51,794 bases of DNA, taken from Candidatus Bathyarchaeota archaeon (GTDB taxonomy: Archaea; Thermoproteota; Bathyarchaeia; Bathyarchaeales; Bathycorpusculaceae). The DNA is taken from NCBI GenBank assembly GCA_018396615.1, contig JAGTQT010000006.1, positions 1 to 51,794 of the forward strand. The letters run 5' to 3'. Below the pieces are notes generated by a model. It ran no database searches, was not told where the DNA came from, and worked only from the letters and a program-made list of their open reading frames with translations. Made by a program: the position numbers and the translations under genes. Below are positions 7,843 through 15,554 of the stretch, piece after piece; within the stretch, counting starts at the first letter, position 1, and every line of letters starts with the position of its first letter.

Positions 7843-8271
7843 CTAGACTTCGTTGCTTTCACGTTTACTAAAGTAAGTAACGTCACGATGTTCAACGTAA
7901 CCGCATTTTCTGAAAAGCTCTTTAGATCCTGTGTTCCAATTTTCTATGTGAACAGCGAAAACCTTTATGCCCGCCTCCTTAAGCACCCTCTCGGACTCGG
8001 CGATCAACGCTTTTGCAATGCCACGGCGCCTAAACCCGGGATCAACAGCTAGACGGTTAATCCAGCCTCTCCGCATATCACTGCTTAAAACAACGGCACC
8101 TACCAAGCGATCACCCTCAAAAGCTCCCAAAAAAAACTGAGGATTCGCAGCCATCTGCGCTGCAATTTCTTCTTTGCTGTCTCGTCCTCTAGCCTTATAA
8201 TGCAGTTTCGCCCTTTCCCACAGCTCTACCAAAGCTTCATAATCAGCAATAGATAACCTGCGAATCTGCAT
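7843..8271 (-). CDS. GNAT family N-acetyltransferase
   Basis: 142 aa, ATG start. A single GNAT domain: IRRLSIADYEALVELWERA at the N-terminus, the strand FFLGAFEGDRLVGAVVLS, then INRLAVDPGFRRRGIAKALI with the complete acetyl-CoA loop RRRGIA near 82-87, and FAVHIENWNTGSKELFRKCGYVEH at the C-terminus. The conserved R/Q-x-x-G-x-G/A makes this better preserved than the GNAT at 4756. The substrate is unknown; single-domain proteins like this acetylate amino acids, ribosomal proteins or small amines. It lies 14 bases downstream of the aminotransferase on the same strand and may be co-transcribed with it. Confidence 0.88.
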   Translation of the reverse strand: MQIRRLSIADYEALVELWERAKLHYKARGRDSKEEIAAQMAANPQFFLGAFEGDRLVGAVVLSSDMRRGWINRLAVDPGFRRRGIAKALIAESERVLKEAGIKVFAVHIENWNTGSKELFRKCGYVEHRDVTYFSKRESNEV

Positions 8272-8285
8272 TTTAGAACACTTGG

Positions 8286-9623
8286 CTAGGCTTCCTTTGA
8301 AACCTCTTTAGCCACATCTTCAATTATGTCAAGGGCCGAGTCTACGAGTTCTCTGAAAATTATCAGTGGCGGCGCAATGCGGATTGTTGAGACTCCACAC
8401 GTGATTACGTTGACCCCTCGTTTCCACGACCGCATCATGATCTCGCTTGCTTTTTGAGGGGCAGGCTTTTTGCTTTCTTTGCTTTCCACGATCTCCATTC
8501 CAATCATCAGCCCTTTGCCTCTTACATCGCCAATTATGCCGCAACTTTCTTTAAACTCTCCAAGCCTTTTTAGAATGTACGTGCCTTGTTTGGAAGCATT
8601 CTCCAGAAGCTTTTCTTCCTTTATAGTCTCTATCACGGCAAGTGCAGCCACACACGAAAGCGGGTTGCCACCGAAAGTGCTTGCGTGAGAACCTGGTGTC
8701 CAGTCCATGACGCTTGCTTTGGCAACAGTTGCGCCTAACGGTAGCCCGGAGGCTAAAGCCTTGGATGTGCACAGAATGTCTGGTTCGATTCCCCAGTGTT
8801 CAATTGCAAACCATTTACCGGATCTACCCATGCCTGCTTGCACTTCATCGTCAATAAGCAATAGTCCATGCTTGTCAGCCAACTTTTTCAGCCGCTGGAA
8901 ATACTCTGGTGGAGGCACAACGTAGCCGCCTTCACCTTGAATCGGTTCCAAAACTATGGCTGCAGTATCTTCAGGAGGCACATACTTCTGTAAAACGTAT
9001 TCGTCGATGAAGTCTACGCACCAGTAATGGCATTCAGGATAGTTGAGCTTGAATGGGCATCGATAGCAGTAAGGATAAGGCACATGATGAACGCTTGGCA
9101 TTAGTGGGAAAAAGTAGCGTCTTTGAGCTGGCTTGCTTGCAGTAATGGACAGCGCGCCTATAGTGCGACCGTGAAAGGCACCGACAAAACCTATAAACAG
9201 CTGCTTGCGAGTATGCCACTTGGCAATCTTGATAGCTGCCTCAATTGCCTCGGCACCACTGTTTCCAAAATAGACTTTCTTTGCGAAAGTGCCGGGAGTA
9301 ATTTCGGAAAGCTTGGCTGCCGTCTTAATCACTTCATTGTAGAAGAAATCCGTGTTTGAATAATGCAGGAAACGTTCGCACTGATTTTTTATGGCGGCAA
9401 TCACTTTCGGATGATTATGACCGACATTTAGACACACCAAGCCCGAGTTGAAGTCAATATACTCGTTTCCGTCAACATCTTTAACGATGCATCCTTTTCC
9501 AGACTCAACGACAAGAGGATAAAAGCGACCGTAAGAAGGTGAGATCAACCGTTCGTCTTCTTTAACCGCTTCCCTTGCCTTTGGACCAGGAGGAGTAACA
9601 ACTATCTTTGGATACTTGTCCAT
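8286..9623 (-). CDS. Class III PLP aminotransferase, acetylornithine/4-aminobutyrate type
   Basis: 445 aa from the ATG at 9623, which follows GGTGGTG; a GTG at 9632 would add three residues. Fold-type I motifs: EYIDFNSGLVCLNVGHNHP near 50, GNSGAEAIEAAIKIA near 122, AFHGRTIGALS, LEPIQGEGGYVVPP, LLIDDEVQAGMGRSGKWF and CTSKALASGLPLGA, where the lysine binds PLP. A cysteine-rich insert YPYCYRCPF...CHYWC near 190-220 is characteristic of the archaeal subgroup. Members include omega-aminotransferases and amino-acid racemases, so the substrate cannot be fixed. A TATA-like TATATAAAA lies at about 9668-9676. Confidence 0.88.
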   Translation of the reverse strand: MDKYPKIVVTPPGPKAREAVKEDERLISPSYGRFYPLVVESGKGCIVKDVDGNEYIDFNSGLVCLNVGHNHPKVIAAIKNQCERFLHYSNTDFFYNEVIKTAAKLSEITPGTFAKKVYFGNSGAEAIEAAIKIAKWHTRKQLFIGFVGAFHGRTIGALSITASKPAQRRYFFPLMPSVHHVPYPYCYRCPFKLNYPECHYWCVDFIDEYVLQKYVPPEDTAAIVLEPIQGEGGYVVPPPEYFQRLKKLADKHGLLLIDDEVQAGMGRSGKWFAIEHWGIEPDILCTSKALASGLPLGATVAKASVMDWTPGSHASTFGGNPLSCVAALAVIETIKEEKLLENASKQGTYILKRLGEFKESCGIIGDVRGKGLMIGMEIVESKESKKPAPQKASEIMMRSWKRGVNVITCGVSTIRIAPPLIIFRELVDSALDIIEDVAKEVSKEA

Positions 9624-9760
9624 GTACACCACCTTGAGGAGAATTCAACGATTAGAAAAGACGGTTTTATATATCTAACTATGCTAATTGCTTAAATGCA
9701 TCAAGAAAAGCAAAGTTTAAGCGAATCTGCGAGTAGTAGGCTCAGGGAAAACTGCTCTTT

Positions 9761-10096
9761 TTAAGGCTTAGCAAGTGTGATTTCTACGGCTGAAACGTTT
9801 GACTTTCGACCCTGCTCTCTCGCAACTTCCTCGGTGCTAATCGTTATTTCTTCAACTTGAAGGTTTTTTGCAAACGAGCGTTTCAACACTTCAACTGTAT
9901 CAACTGCTCTGCAGATTGCTTGTCCTCGAGCCTTCAAAACCAGTTTTTGCGTGCCAGAGTTCAGATGGGTCATACATGCGAGAACATAGTTCATAACGGG
10001 TTTCTTTCCTATGTACAGCGCGTTTTCCGAGACTTCTAGATTTTGAGGGGAGTTTTGTTTTTGTATGTTTGCCTTTTTTCGTTTTTCATTGGGCAT
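9761..10096 (-). CDS. albA: DNA/RNA-binding chromatin protein Alba
   Basis: 111 aa. The Alba fold is plain from residue 27: ALYIGKKPVMNYVLACMTHL, then KLVLKARGQAICRAVDTVEVLKRSF, then VEEITISTEEVA, RKSNVSAVEITLAK. The lysine of IGKKPVMNYV is the one acetylated and DNA-contacting in other archaea. The first 20 residues (NEKRKKANIQKQNSPQ) are a basic extension not present in the shortest Alba proteins. ATG start with AAGGAGAACTGG ahead. A TATA-like ACATATAAGCT lies roughly 70 bases upstream. It is transcribed alone. Confidence 0.95.
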   Translation of the reverse strand: MPNEKRKKANIQKQNSPQNLEVSENALYIGKKPVMNYVLACMTHLNSGTQKLVLKARGQAICRAVDTVEVLKRSFAKNLQVEEITISTEEVAREQGRKSNVSAVEITLAKP

Positions 10097-10200
10097 GTTT
10101 TCCAGTTCTCCTTGTTTAGTGCATTTTTATCTGTGAATTGCGAAGCAGAGTATCATGAAACAGAGCTTATATGTTTCTGTATAGTGAGCGAAAAGACGCA

Positions 10201-10779
10201 TCACTTTGTTTTAGGACACTTTTCCTTAACGAATTTTACACCTTCTTCAAATGCAAGCATATTTGCCGCTAAGAACTCTCTTTTTGCTCCAAAAAGCTCT
10301 TCCAAGCCTTTGTTAATGCTTTCCTTTGACACTATGCCTGTACATGCTACATATGCGCCCAACATCACCATGTTTGCTGCTTTTTCATTGCCAACTTTTG
10401 AAGCAATCTCGTTCGCTGGAATGAAAGTTGCCCTAATATCCTTGCGCGTTGTCGAGCGTGTGACGAAAGAGCTGTTGGCTAAAAGCAAGCCTTCGCTTTG
10501 CAGTCTCGGCTCAAAGGCTTCAAGAGATGGATTATTCATAACTATAACGGCGCGTGGGCGAGGAATAACAGGCGAGCCTATTTCTTCATCTGAAACAACT
10601 ACAGTGCAGTTAGCTGTTCCGCCACGCATCTCAGGACCATATGACGGTATCCATGTCACGTGTTTGCTTTCCTTCATCGCGCTGTAGGCAAGCAGTTTAC
10701 CGATAAACATGAGACCTTGTCCGCCGAACCCAGCCATTATCACGTCTTCATAGATCCCTTTCACTTTTCCCTTTTCCAC
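10201..10779 (-). CDS. vorC: 2-oxoacid:ferredoxin oxidoreductase, gamma subunit
   Basis: 192 aa from a GTG with GGAGGGGT ahead. The gamma domain is shown by VIMAGFGGQGLMFIGKLLA near the N-terminus, then TWIPSYGPEMRGGTANCTVVVSDEEIGSP, and NMVMLGAYVACTGIV. It is the smallest catalytic-core subunit of enzymes that oxidise 2-oxoacids to acyl-CoA with reduction of ferredoxin. It is the last gene of a four-gene operon, two bases after the beta subunit. Sequence similarity of the alpha subunit favours the 2-oxoisovalerate (VOR) group over 2-oxoglutarate (KOR), though the two cannot be separated surely by eye. Confidence 0.88.
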   Translation of the reverse strand: MEKGKVKGIYEDVIMAGFGGQGLMFIGKLLAYSAMKESKHVTWIPSYGPEMRGGTANCTVVVSDEEIGSPVIPRPRAVIVMNNPSLEAFEPRLQSEGLLLANSSFVTRSTTRKDIRATFIPANEIASKVGNEKAANMVMLGAYVACTGIVSKESINKGLEELFGAKREFLAANMLAFEEGVKFVKEKCPKTK

Positions 10780-10781
10780 AG

Positions 10782-11525
10782 TTACCCCTCCTTTGGAACC
10801 TTAAACTCGCCTAATGGATAGTAAAGCGCCATCTTCTCGTCAACCCACTTCACAGACTCAAAAGGAGTCATATGCCAATTCGTCGGACACTGTGACAGAA
10901 CCTCCACAAGAGAATAGCCCAGACCTCTAACCTGTGTTTCAAAGGCTTTTTTGATAGCCTTCTTGGCTTGAACAACGTTTTTTGGGCTGCTTACGCTGAC
11001 GCGGGCAACGTATGCTGCTCCTGGAAGAGTTGCCACGATTTCGCACATTCTAACTGGAAAACCTGCAGTTTCCGGTTTTCTGCCAGCAGGTGTGGTTGTG
11101 CTTTTCTGACCGATGAGAGTTGTAGGCGCCATCTGCCCCGCAGTCATTCCATAAATCGCATTGTTAACGAAAATTGTTGTAATTTTTTCTCCACGCGCTG
11201 CAACATGTATTGCTTCAGCAGTGCCGATCGCCGCAAAGTCACCATCCCCCTGATAGGTAAACACTACAAGATGGGGGTGCACTCTTTTGCATCCCGTAGC
11301 AATAGCAGGCGCCCGTCCATGAGCCGCCTCGTAGCAGTCAACATTAAGATAATTGTAAAGCAAAACCGCACAACCAACGGGAGCCACTGCCACAGTCTTC
11401 TCGCGAATTTCAAGCTCATCAATAACTTCCGCTACAAGTCTATGAATAATGCCGTGACCACATCCCGGACAGTAATGTGTAGCAACCGGAAACAGCGATC
11501 TAGGTCTTTCATAAACAACTTCCAT
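10782..11525 (-). CDS. vorA: 2-oxoacid:ferredoxin oxidoreductase, beta (thiamine diphosphate) subunit
   Basis: 247 aa from the ATG at 11525; a GTG at 11534 would overlap the alpha gene by eight bases. The ThDP-binding beta subunit has HYCPGCGHGIIHRLVAE near 17-33, VAPVGCAVLLYNY, AHGRAPAIATGCKRVHP, then the ThDP motif GDGDFAAIGTAEAIHVAARG and NNAIYGMTAGQMAPTT. It is third in the delta-alpha-beta-gamma operon, one base after the alpha stop. The motif GDG...(about 23)...N that binds Mg and diphosphate is intact. Confidence 0.9.
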   Translation of the reverse strand: MEVVYERPRSLFPVATHYCPGCGHGIIHRLVAEVIDELEIREKTVAVAPVGCAVLLYNYLNVDCYEAAHGRAPAIATGCKRVHPHLVVFTYQGDGDFAAIGTAEAIHVAARGEKITTIFVNNAIYGMTAGQMAPTTLIGQKSTTTPAGRKPETAGFPVRMCEIVATLPGAAYVARVSVSSPKNVVQAKKAIKKAFETQVRGLGYSLVEVLSQCPTNWHMTPFESVKWVDEKMALYYPLGEFKVPKEG

Positions 11526-11526
11526 G

Positions 11527-12588
11527 CTATCCACTCTCTTTAACTACCTTTTCAACCTCACGCAGTATCTCATCATAGCCAGGCACAACGCCGCCCACCC
11601 TGCTGTAGAAGTTAACCTTGGTTTTACCGCAGACAGCCAACTGAACGTCCTGAACCATCTGCCCAAGGCTCATCTCAACAACCAATATTTTTTTCCCGCT
11701 TTCTGCTACCTTGGCAAACTGCTGATAGGGGAACGGAAAAAGAGAGATGGGCCTCAGAAGCCCGACTTTCACGCCTTTTTCACGTAGAATTTTGATAGCG
11801 GTCTTTGCAATACGGGCCACAGTGCCATAGGCGCCTATTACAATGTCAGCATCGTCAACCATAAAAGACTCAAACCGCACCTCGTTCTTAACCGCTTCAC
11901 TTAATTTGCTGGCAATAGCCAAGTTACGTTTCTCAAGAACAGGAGGATCCAAGTAAAGCGTCTTAATCAAACGGCGAGGCCTGTTTCTAGCTCCATCAAG
12001 GATCCAGCCCTTCTTTGAAAACTCGGTCTTTGGAGGCGGCGGAAACTCCACGGGCTCCATCATCTGCCCCATGTTGCCGTCCCCCAAAATCATCACGGGA
12101 TTGCGATACTTATCTGCAAGGTCAAAGGCAAGCATGGTAAGGTTTACCGCTTCCTGAGCGGTATGAGGAGCAAGAACTAGAAGATGATAGTCGCCGTGTC
12201 CTCCGCCTTTTGTCGCTTGAAAGTAGTCTGCCTGCGACGGATGGATGCCGCCAAGTCCTGGCCCGCCTCGCATCATGTTAACAATGACACACGGAAGCTC
12301 TGCTGCTGCAATGTAGGAGATCCCCTCCTGCATAAGGCTAATGCCTGGACTTGATGACGAGGTCATCACTCTCGCGCCTGCTCCAGCAGCGCCAAAGGTC
12401 ATGTATATGGCAGCTACTTCGCTTTCTGCCTGAAGAAAAGTTCCGCCGACCTCTGGAAGCCGCATAGACATATATTCGCAGATCTCGTTTTGCGGGGTTA
12501 TGGGGTAGCCGAAATAGAAACGGCAGCCTGCTTGAATCGCAGCCTCGGCGATTGCTTCGTTTCCAGCCATAAACCTTTTTTCGGTCAT
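11527..12588 (-). CDS. vorB: 2-oxoacid:ferredoxin oxidoreductase, alpha subunit (VorB type)
   Basis: 353 aa from the ATG at 12588, which has GGAGGCG ahead; the longer reading upstream lies inside the ferredoxin gene and is not used. Typical VorB sequence: MAGNEAIAEAAIQAGCRFYFGYPITPQNEI, FLQAESEVAAIYM, TSSSSPGISLMQEGISY, RGGPGLGGIHPSQADYFQATKGGGHGDY, LADKYRNPVMILGDGNMGQMMEPVEFP. The match to 3-methyl-2-oxobutanoate:ferredoxin oxidoreductase alpha is the main reason to prefer a branched-chain 2-oxoacid substrate. Its start overlaps the ferredoxin stop (ATGA). Confidence 0.88.
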   Translation of the reverse strand: MTEKRFMAGNEAIAEAAIQAGCRFYFGYPITPQNEICEYMSMRLPEVGGTFLQAESEVAAIYMTFGAAGAGARVMTSSSSPGISLMQEGISYIAAAELPCVIVNMMRGGPGLGGIHPSQADYFQATKGGGHGDYHLLVLAPHTAQEAVNLTMLAFDLADKYRNPVMILGDGNMGQMMEPVEFPPPPKTEFSKKGWILDGARNRPRRLIKTLYLDPPVLEKRNLAIASKLSEAVKNEVRFESFMVDDADIVIGAYGTVARIAKTAIKILREKGVKVGLLRPISLFPFPYQQFAKVAESGKKILVVEMSLGQMVQDVQLAVCGKTKVNFYSRVGGVVPGYDEILREVEKVVKESG

Positions 12589-12830
12589 TTTTTTTCGCCT
12601 CCAGCTTTTCTGTCTCTGAAGACCTGTATTGCAACGTCTGGGCAAACCAGCGCGCATAGACCACATCCAGTGCATTTGCCCTCAGGGTCAACAAATTCGG
12701 CTGGATGATAGCTGGTTTTGCTTACATGCTTCGCTGTTTTCAAAAGTTTCTGAGGGCACGCATTAACACAGAGGGCGCACCCTTTGCAAAAGTCTTCGTT
12801 AATGGCTATTTTACCCGTCATCTCACCCAC
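12585..12830 (-). CDS. vorD: 2-oxoacid:ferredoxin oxidoreductase, delta (2x[4Fe-4S] ferredoxin) subunit
   Basis: 81 aa. Two complete cluster motifs, CKGCALCVNACP near 15-26 and CTGCGLCALVCP near 53-64, give two [4Fe-4S] clusters that pass electrons out of the enzyme. It is the first gene of the operon: delta, alpha, beta, gamma on the minus strand from 12830 to 10201, with overlaps or gaps of at most two bases. ATG start behind GGTGGGTGAG. The palindrome at 12901-12914 lies 71 bases ahead of it. Confidence 0.92.
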   Translation of the reverse strand: MGEMTGKIAINEDFCKGCALCVNACPQKLLKTAKHVSKTSYHPAEFVDPEGKCTGCGLCALVCPDVAIQVFRDRKAGGEKK

Positions 12831-12900
12831 CAGAGCATTTATGATCTCTATCGAAGAGGCGCCGGCTAAGATGTGCAGATGTTAATATCAGAAACCTCTG

Positions 12901-12914
12901 CAATATTAATATTG
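12901..12914. promoter_or_regulatory. 14-bp AT-rich perfect palindrome between DUF2070 and the VOR operon
   Basis: CAATATTAATATTG equals its own reverse complement. It begins three bases after the DUF2070 stop codon and ends 71 bases before the vorD start, both genes reading leftward. It could be an operator or promoter element of the VOR operon or a transcription-end element of the gene before. A partial copy, GTTAATATCAG, occurs about 20 bases further on towards vorD. Confidence 0.35.
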
Positions 12915-12916
12915 GC

Positions 12917-14740
12917 TTAAACATAAAGCAAAAACAACATCAAAAGCAAGCCGGTTACCCCAAAAATGGGAGCTGATATCCTTTTTGCCTTCTGCAGACC
13001 TTTATCTATAAGAAGACAAAGCATCTCCAGCTGCTTCTCTCCTATGACTTTGACCCCGCGAATCAACACGCTACGGCAACACACGTTTTCAACAGGTTCC
13101 AAGCGAGACATAGCCTTAATCGACGCCTCCTTAACGTAGCCCACCAGTTTTTCATTGTCCATAACCTCGCCTACGGGGTGATAGCCACGTTCTCCAAGTA
13201 TGACGGCGTTCACTACATGGGTGTCTGTCGTGAAGATTTCGCCCTCCTCCACGCCTAGAGATCGCAGAGCCGAAAGCATTCGCTCACGCAGCCCTGTAAT
13301 CATGTTGTTTCCATCGATAATTATGTAGGCAGCTTTCTGTTCGGCTACCTTAACCACGATGGCGGTAATGCCTCCCAGTCCCATACCATCTTTAAGTCCA
13401 AACTCCTTTGGAAACACCGTGGCGGCCCCAACGCTGAAAGGCTGACGGTTAAGCGAAGCTGCCTTCTTGATAGCCTTAGCAGCAACGTTTTGAATTGCAT
13501 CCAAAGTCTTCTGCATGTCGAACGAGCCGTCAATGCAGTTGTGCGCATTAACGACTGCAGAACATTCTAAGTCGTTTTTTTCGGCTTCTTGTCTAGCAAA
13601 GATGCCTAGCTCTTTCGGAAAGTCTTCTGTGGTTCTTGGCGAAAGCGTAAAAGAGAGAAACACAGAGTTACCGAAAATCTGGCAGGACGCTGTCGCAAGG
13701 TCGTTGCTCAGCGATATAAACGGAGAAGCCTTTGCTTCAAAAGGAGTGCAATCTGCTGAGCCCGCAAGAGCCTTGATTAATTTTTGGTTCTGTGCTTGAG
13801 ATGCTAAATCAAGCTCATGACCAAAAAGCCCGTGAGGCACACCTACCACACAGCCATATTCCGCTTCAAGCTCAGTCTTAATCATATATGGAAGAGCGCT
13901 GCTGCCAATATTTTTAAACGGCCCCGGATGAACAAAGGGAACAACAATCGCGGCTTTGGATTTGGGATACCCGAACCTAATCAAAGAGACCTCAACATCC
14001 GTTTCTTCTCCAAGCCTTTCCAAAAGCTCTTCAAAAGGAGCGATCAACCCGAGAACCCAGTTAAGCAGAAACGCTTTCAAAAGAGATAAAGCAGGAACAC
14101 CAACGGTTTCTTTTCCAACACGGTCAAGAATAGAAAGAAACAGCAAAGTGGATACAAATCCTAGCACCGTAGAAAAAACTAGGAAAATAAGCATCTGCAG
14201 ATTAATCTCGAAACCTATTTTTGCCCAGAAAGCCAGAAAAATGATCAAGTGGAGAACAGGCTGAAGAAAGGAAGCGCTATGCGATCGAAAAGAACGAAGA
14301 CCGGATACTGCTCTAAAAACTACTAGACGCAGGAGAAGCACTGCAGAAAAACCCAAAAGGCAAAATCGCATCCACCACCATGGCGAATTCACTGCTACTG
14401 TTAAGGTGGTGCCAGCAAGCAAAAAAATAATCCAGACACCCAAGCAGATAAGCGACACCGCAGCCGTTCTTCTAAAATCAAAAATCGGATCACCTCGCAT
14501 AATTACCTTGCTTACGGCAAGATCAGAAAAGACATTTACAAGTAAGATAACAAGACTTAACGATAACCCGACAGTTAACCAGTAATCGTGGACTAATAGA
14601 ACACTTGCGGAAAGAAGGCCGCAGACGAGGCATACGGCGGTTTGAAATAAAAGAACTCGACCGTACGAAGGGAGCTTAAACAGTGACTCGTAATGTTTCA
14701 CTGCGCTATCCATCGATCTGTTCAGAGTTTCATTAGGCAC
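12917..14740 (-). CDS. DUF2070 family integral membrane protein
   Basis: 607 aa from a GTG (an ATG nine codons later is possible). The first third holds about seven hydrophobic segments between residues 28 and 250, for example VLLFQTAVCLVCGLLSASVL and ISLICLGVWIIFLLAGTTL. Residues about 265-580 are soluble, with VPFVHPGPFKNIGSSALPY, GHELDLASQAQN, NAHNCIDGSFDMQKTLD and TTDTHVVNAVILGERGYHPVGEV. A last hydrophobic segment closes the chain (GVTGLLLMLFLLYV). The HPGPFxNIGSS motif with conserved histidines and aspartates is the mark of the archaeal DUF2070 family (COG3356). The soluble part looks like a metal-binding hydrolase domain, but no activity is known. Confidence 0.85.
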   Translation of the reverse strand: MPNETLNRSMDSAVKHYESLFKLPSYGRVLLFQTAVCLVCGLLSASVLLVHDYWLTVGLSLSLVILLVNVFSDLAVSKVIMRGDPIFDFRRTAAVSLICLGVWIIFLLAGTTLTVAVNSPWWWMRFCLLGFSAVLLLRLVVFRAVSGLRSFRSHSASFLQPVLHLIIFLAFWAKIGFEINLQMLIFLVFSTVLGFVSTLLFLSILDRVGKETVGVPALSLLKAFLLNWVLGLIAPFEELLERLGEETDVEVSLIRFGYPKSKAAIVVPFVHPGPFKNIGSSALPYMIKTELEAEYGCVVGVPHGLFGHELDLASQAQNQKLIKALAGSADCTPFEAKASPFISLSNDLATASCQIFGNSVFLSFTLSPRTTEDFPKELGIFARQEAEKNDLECSAVVNAHNCIDGSFDMQKTLDAIQNVAAKAIKKAASLNRQPFSVGAATVFPKEFGLKDGMGLGGITAIVVKVAEQKAAYIIIDGNNMITGLRERMLSALRSLGVEEGEIFTTDTHVVNAVILGERGYHPVGEVMDNEKLVGYVKEASIKAMSRLEPVENVCCRSVLIRGVKVIGEKQLEMLCLLIDKGLQKAKRISAPIFGVTGLLLMLFLLYV

Positions 14741-14974
14741 TTGGTTTTCCTCTGGGAGAAAAAGCTATGAAAGAGGCTCTGAAATATTAAAGTGTCGCAA
14801 TAACAAGTTTACGTTAATTGCCCTTTAGAAAAAGCTGCGGAAACGGTATTGAGTTTGGAAGGATTTGCCGCAGAAAGTTACATCACCTATGAAACTTGGG
14901 CGCATTCATGCTTCCTTAAGCGAGGGGCAACTGTTTTATCCTTGAAAATCCAATCATAAGATTTTGCGAACTCT

Positions 14975-15262
14975 ATGCCAGAGCAAAATGTACCTATCAC
15001 AATATTTCATATGTTGGAGAAAAACCTGGGTAAAGAGATACGAGTAATTCTCGAGCCTTCATATGGCTTTGAAGGCACGTTAGTCGCCGTAACAGACAAG
15101 CCAGCAGGCATTTGGCTTTCAGACGCGGAGGCAATTACACTACGGGCAACCATCGCGCAGCCGATACCCTCGGTTGTAAGCCGAGAAGAAAGAAGTGAAA
15201 TATTCCTCCACCTTGACTCGATTCAGAGAATTGAAGTGTTACACTTGCCTGCGCGGCGATAG
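14975..15262 (+). CDS. Small Sm-like (LSm fold) protein, tentative
   Basis: 95 aa, ATG start, no clear ribosome site. IFHMLEKNLGKEIRVILEPSYGFEGTLVAVTDKPAGIWLSDAEAI resembles an Sm1 motif: a short N-terminal helix, a strand with K-E-I-R-V-I-L, then a hydrophobic-G-x-L strand and a strand that would carry the ligand. A second conserved-looking strand IFLHLDSIQRIEVLHL at 75-90 could be Sm2. The usual Sm2 sequence (I/L-RG) is not evident, so the protein is at most a divergent LSm or a separate barrel. It lies next to Sec61-beta, convergently. Function unknown. Confidence 0.6.
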   Translation: MPEQNVPITIFHMLEKNLGKEIRVILEPSYGFEGTLVAVTDKPAGIWLSDAEAITLRATIAQPIPSVVSREERSEIFLHLDSIQRIEVLHLPARR

Positions 15263-15270
15263 AGCCTTAT

Positions 15271-15438
15271 TTAGAAGAACACTTGGGCAAGAATGCACAC
15301 AACAATCAGGGCAATTGCCGCGCCCACGAGAATTTCGGGTCTAACTTTAACTCCCTCAGTTTCCTCCTCAAAGAATCTGAGAAGCCCTGCGCTTGCTGCG
15401 GGCATGGGCCCTGACTTTTCCTTCTTTTTCTTGCTCAC
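15271..15438 (-). CDS. secG: Preprotein translocase subunit Sec61-beta (SecG)
   Basis: 55 aa from a GTG start. The basic head SKKKKEKSGPMPAASAGLLRFFEEE is followed by VKVRPEILVGAAIALIVV, a single C-terminal membrane helix ending CILAQVFF. The P-x-x-x-x-G-L-L-R-F-F-E-E-E and V-x-P motifs are those of archaeal Sec61-beta, the small subunit of the SecYE-beta protein channel. It is easily missed because of its size. It reads convergently with the Sm-like gene, eight bases apart, and is divergent from glyA. It works with SRP54 at 396-1730. Confidence 0.93.
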   Translation of the reverse strand: MSKKKKEKSGPMPAASAGLLRFFEEETEGVKVRPEILVGAAIALIVVCILAQVFF

Positions 15439-15554
15439 GTTCTAAGCCCCATACACTTGACTGTAAAATTTCGTGCTTCTTTATTATTAATGTTGCGCCA
15501 CAGAAAGAGTTTTTATTAATCGACTGTTCATTATGAAATGCAACGGTGCGATAG

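Noticed and set aside
8782..8792. GGTTCGATTCC, like a tRNA T-loop
   Set aside because: It lies inside the class III aminotransferase and lacks the other tRNA arms.
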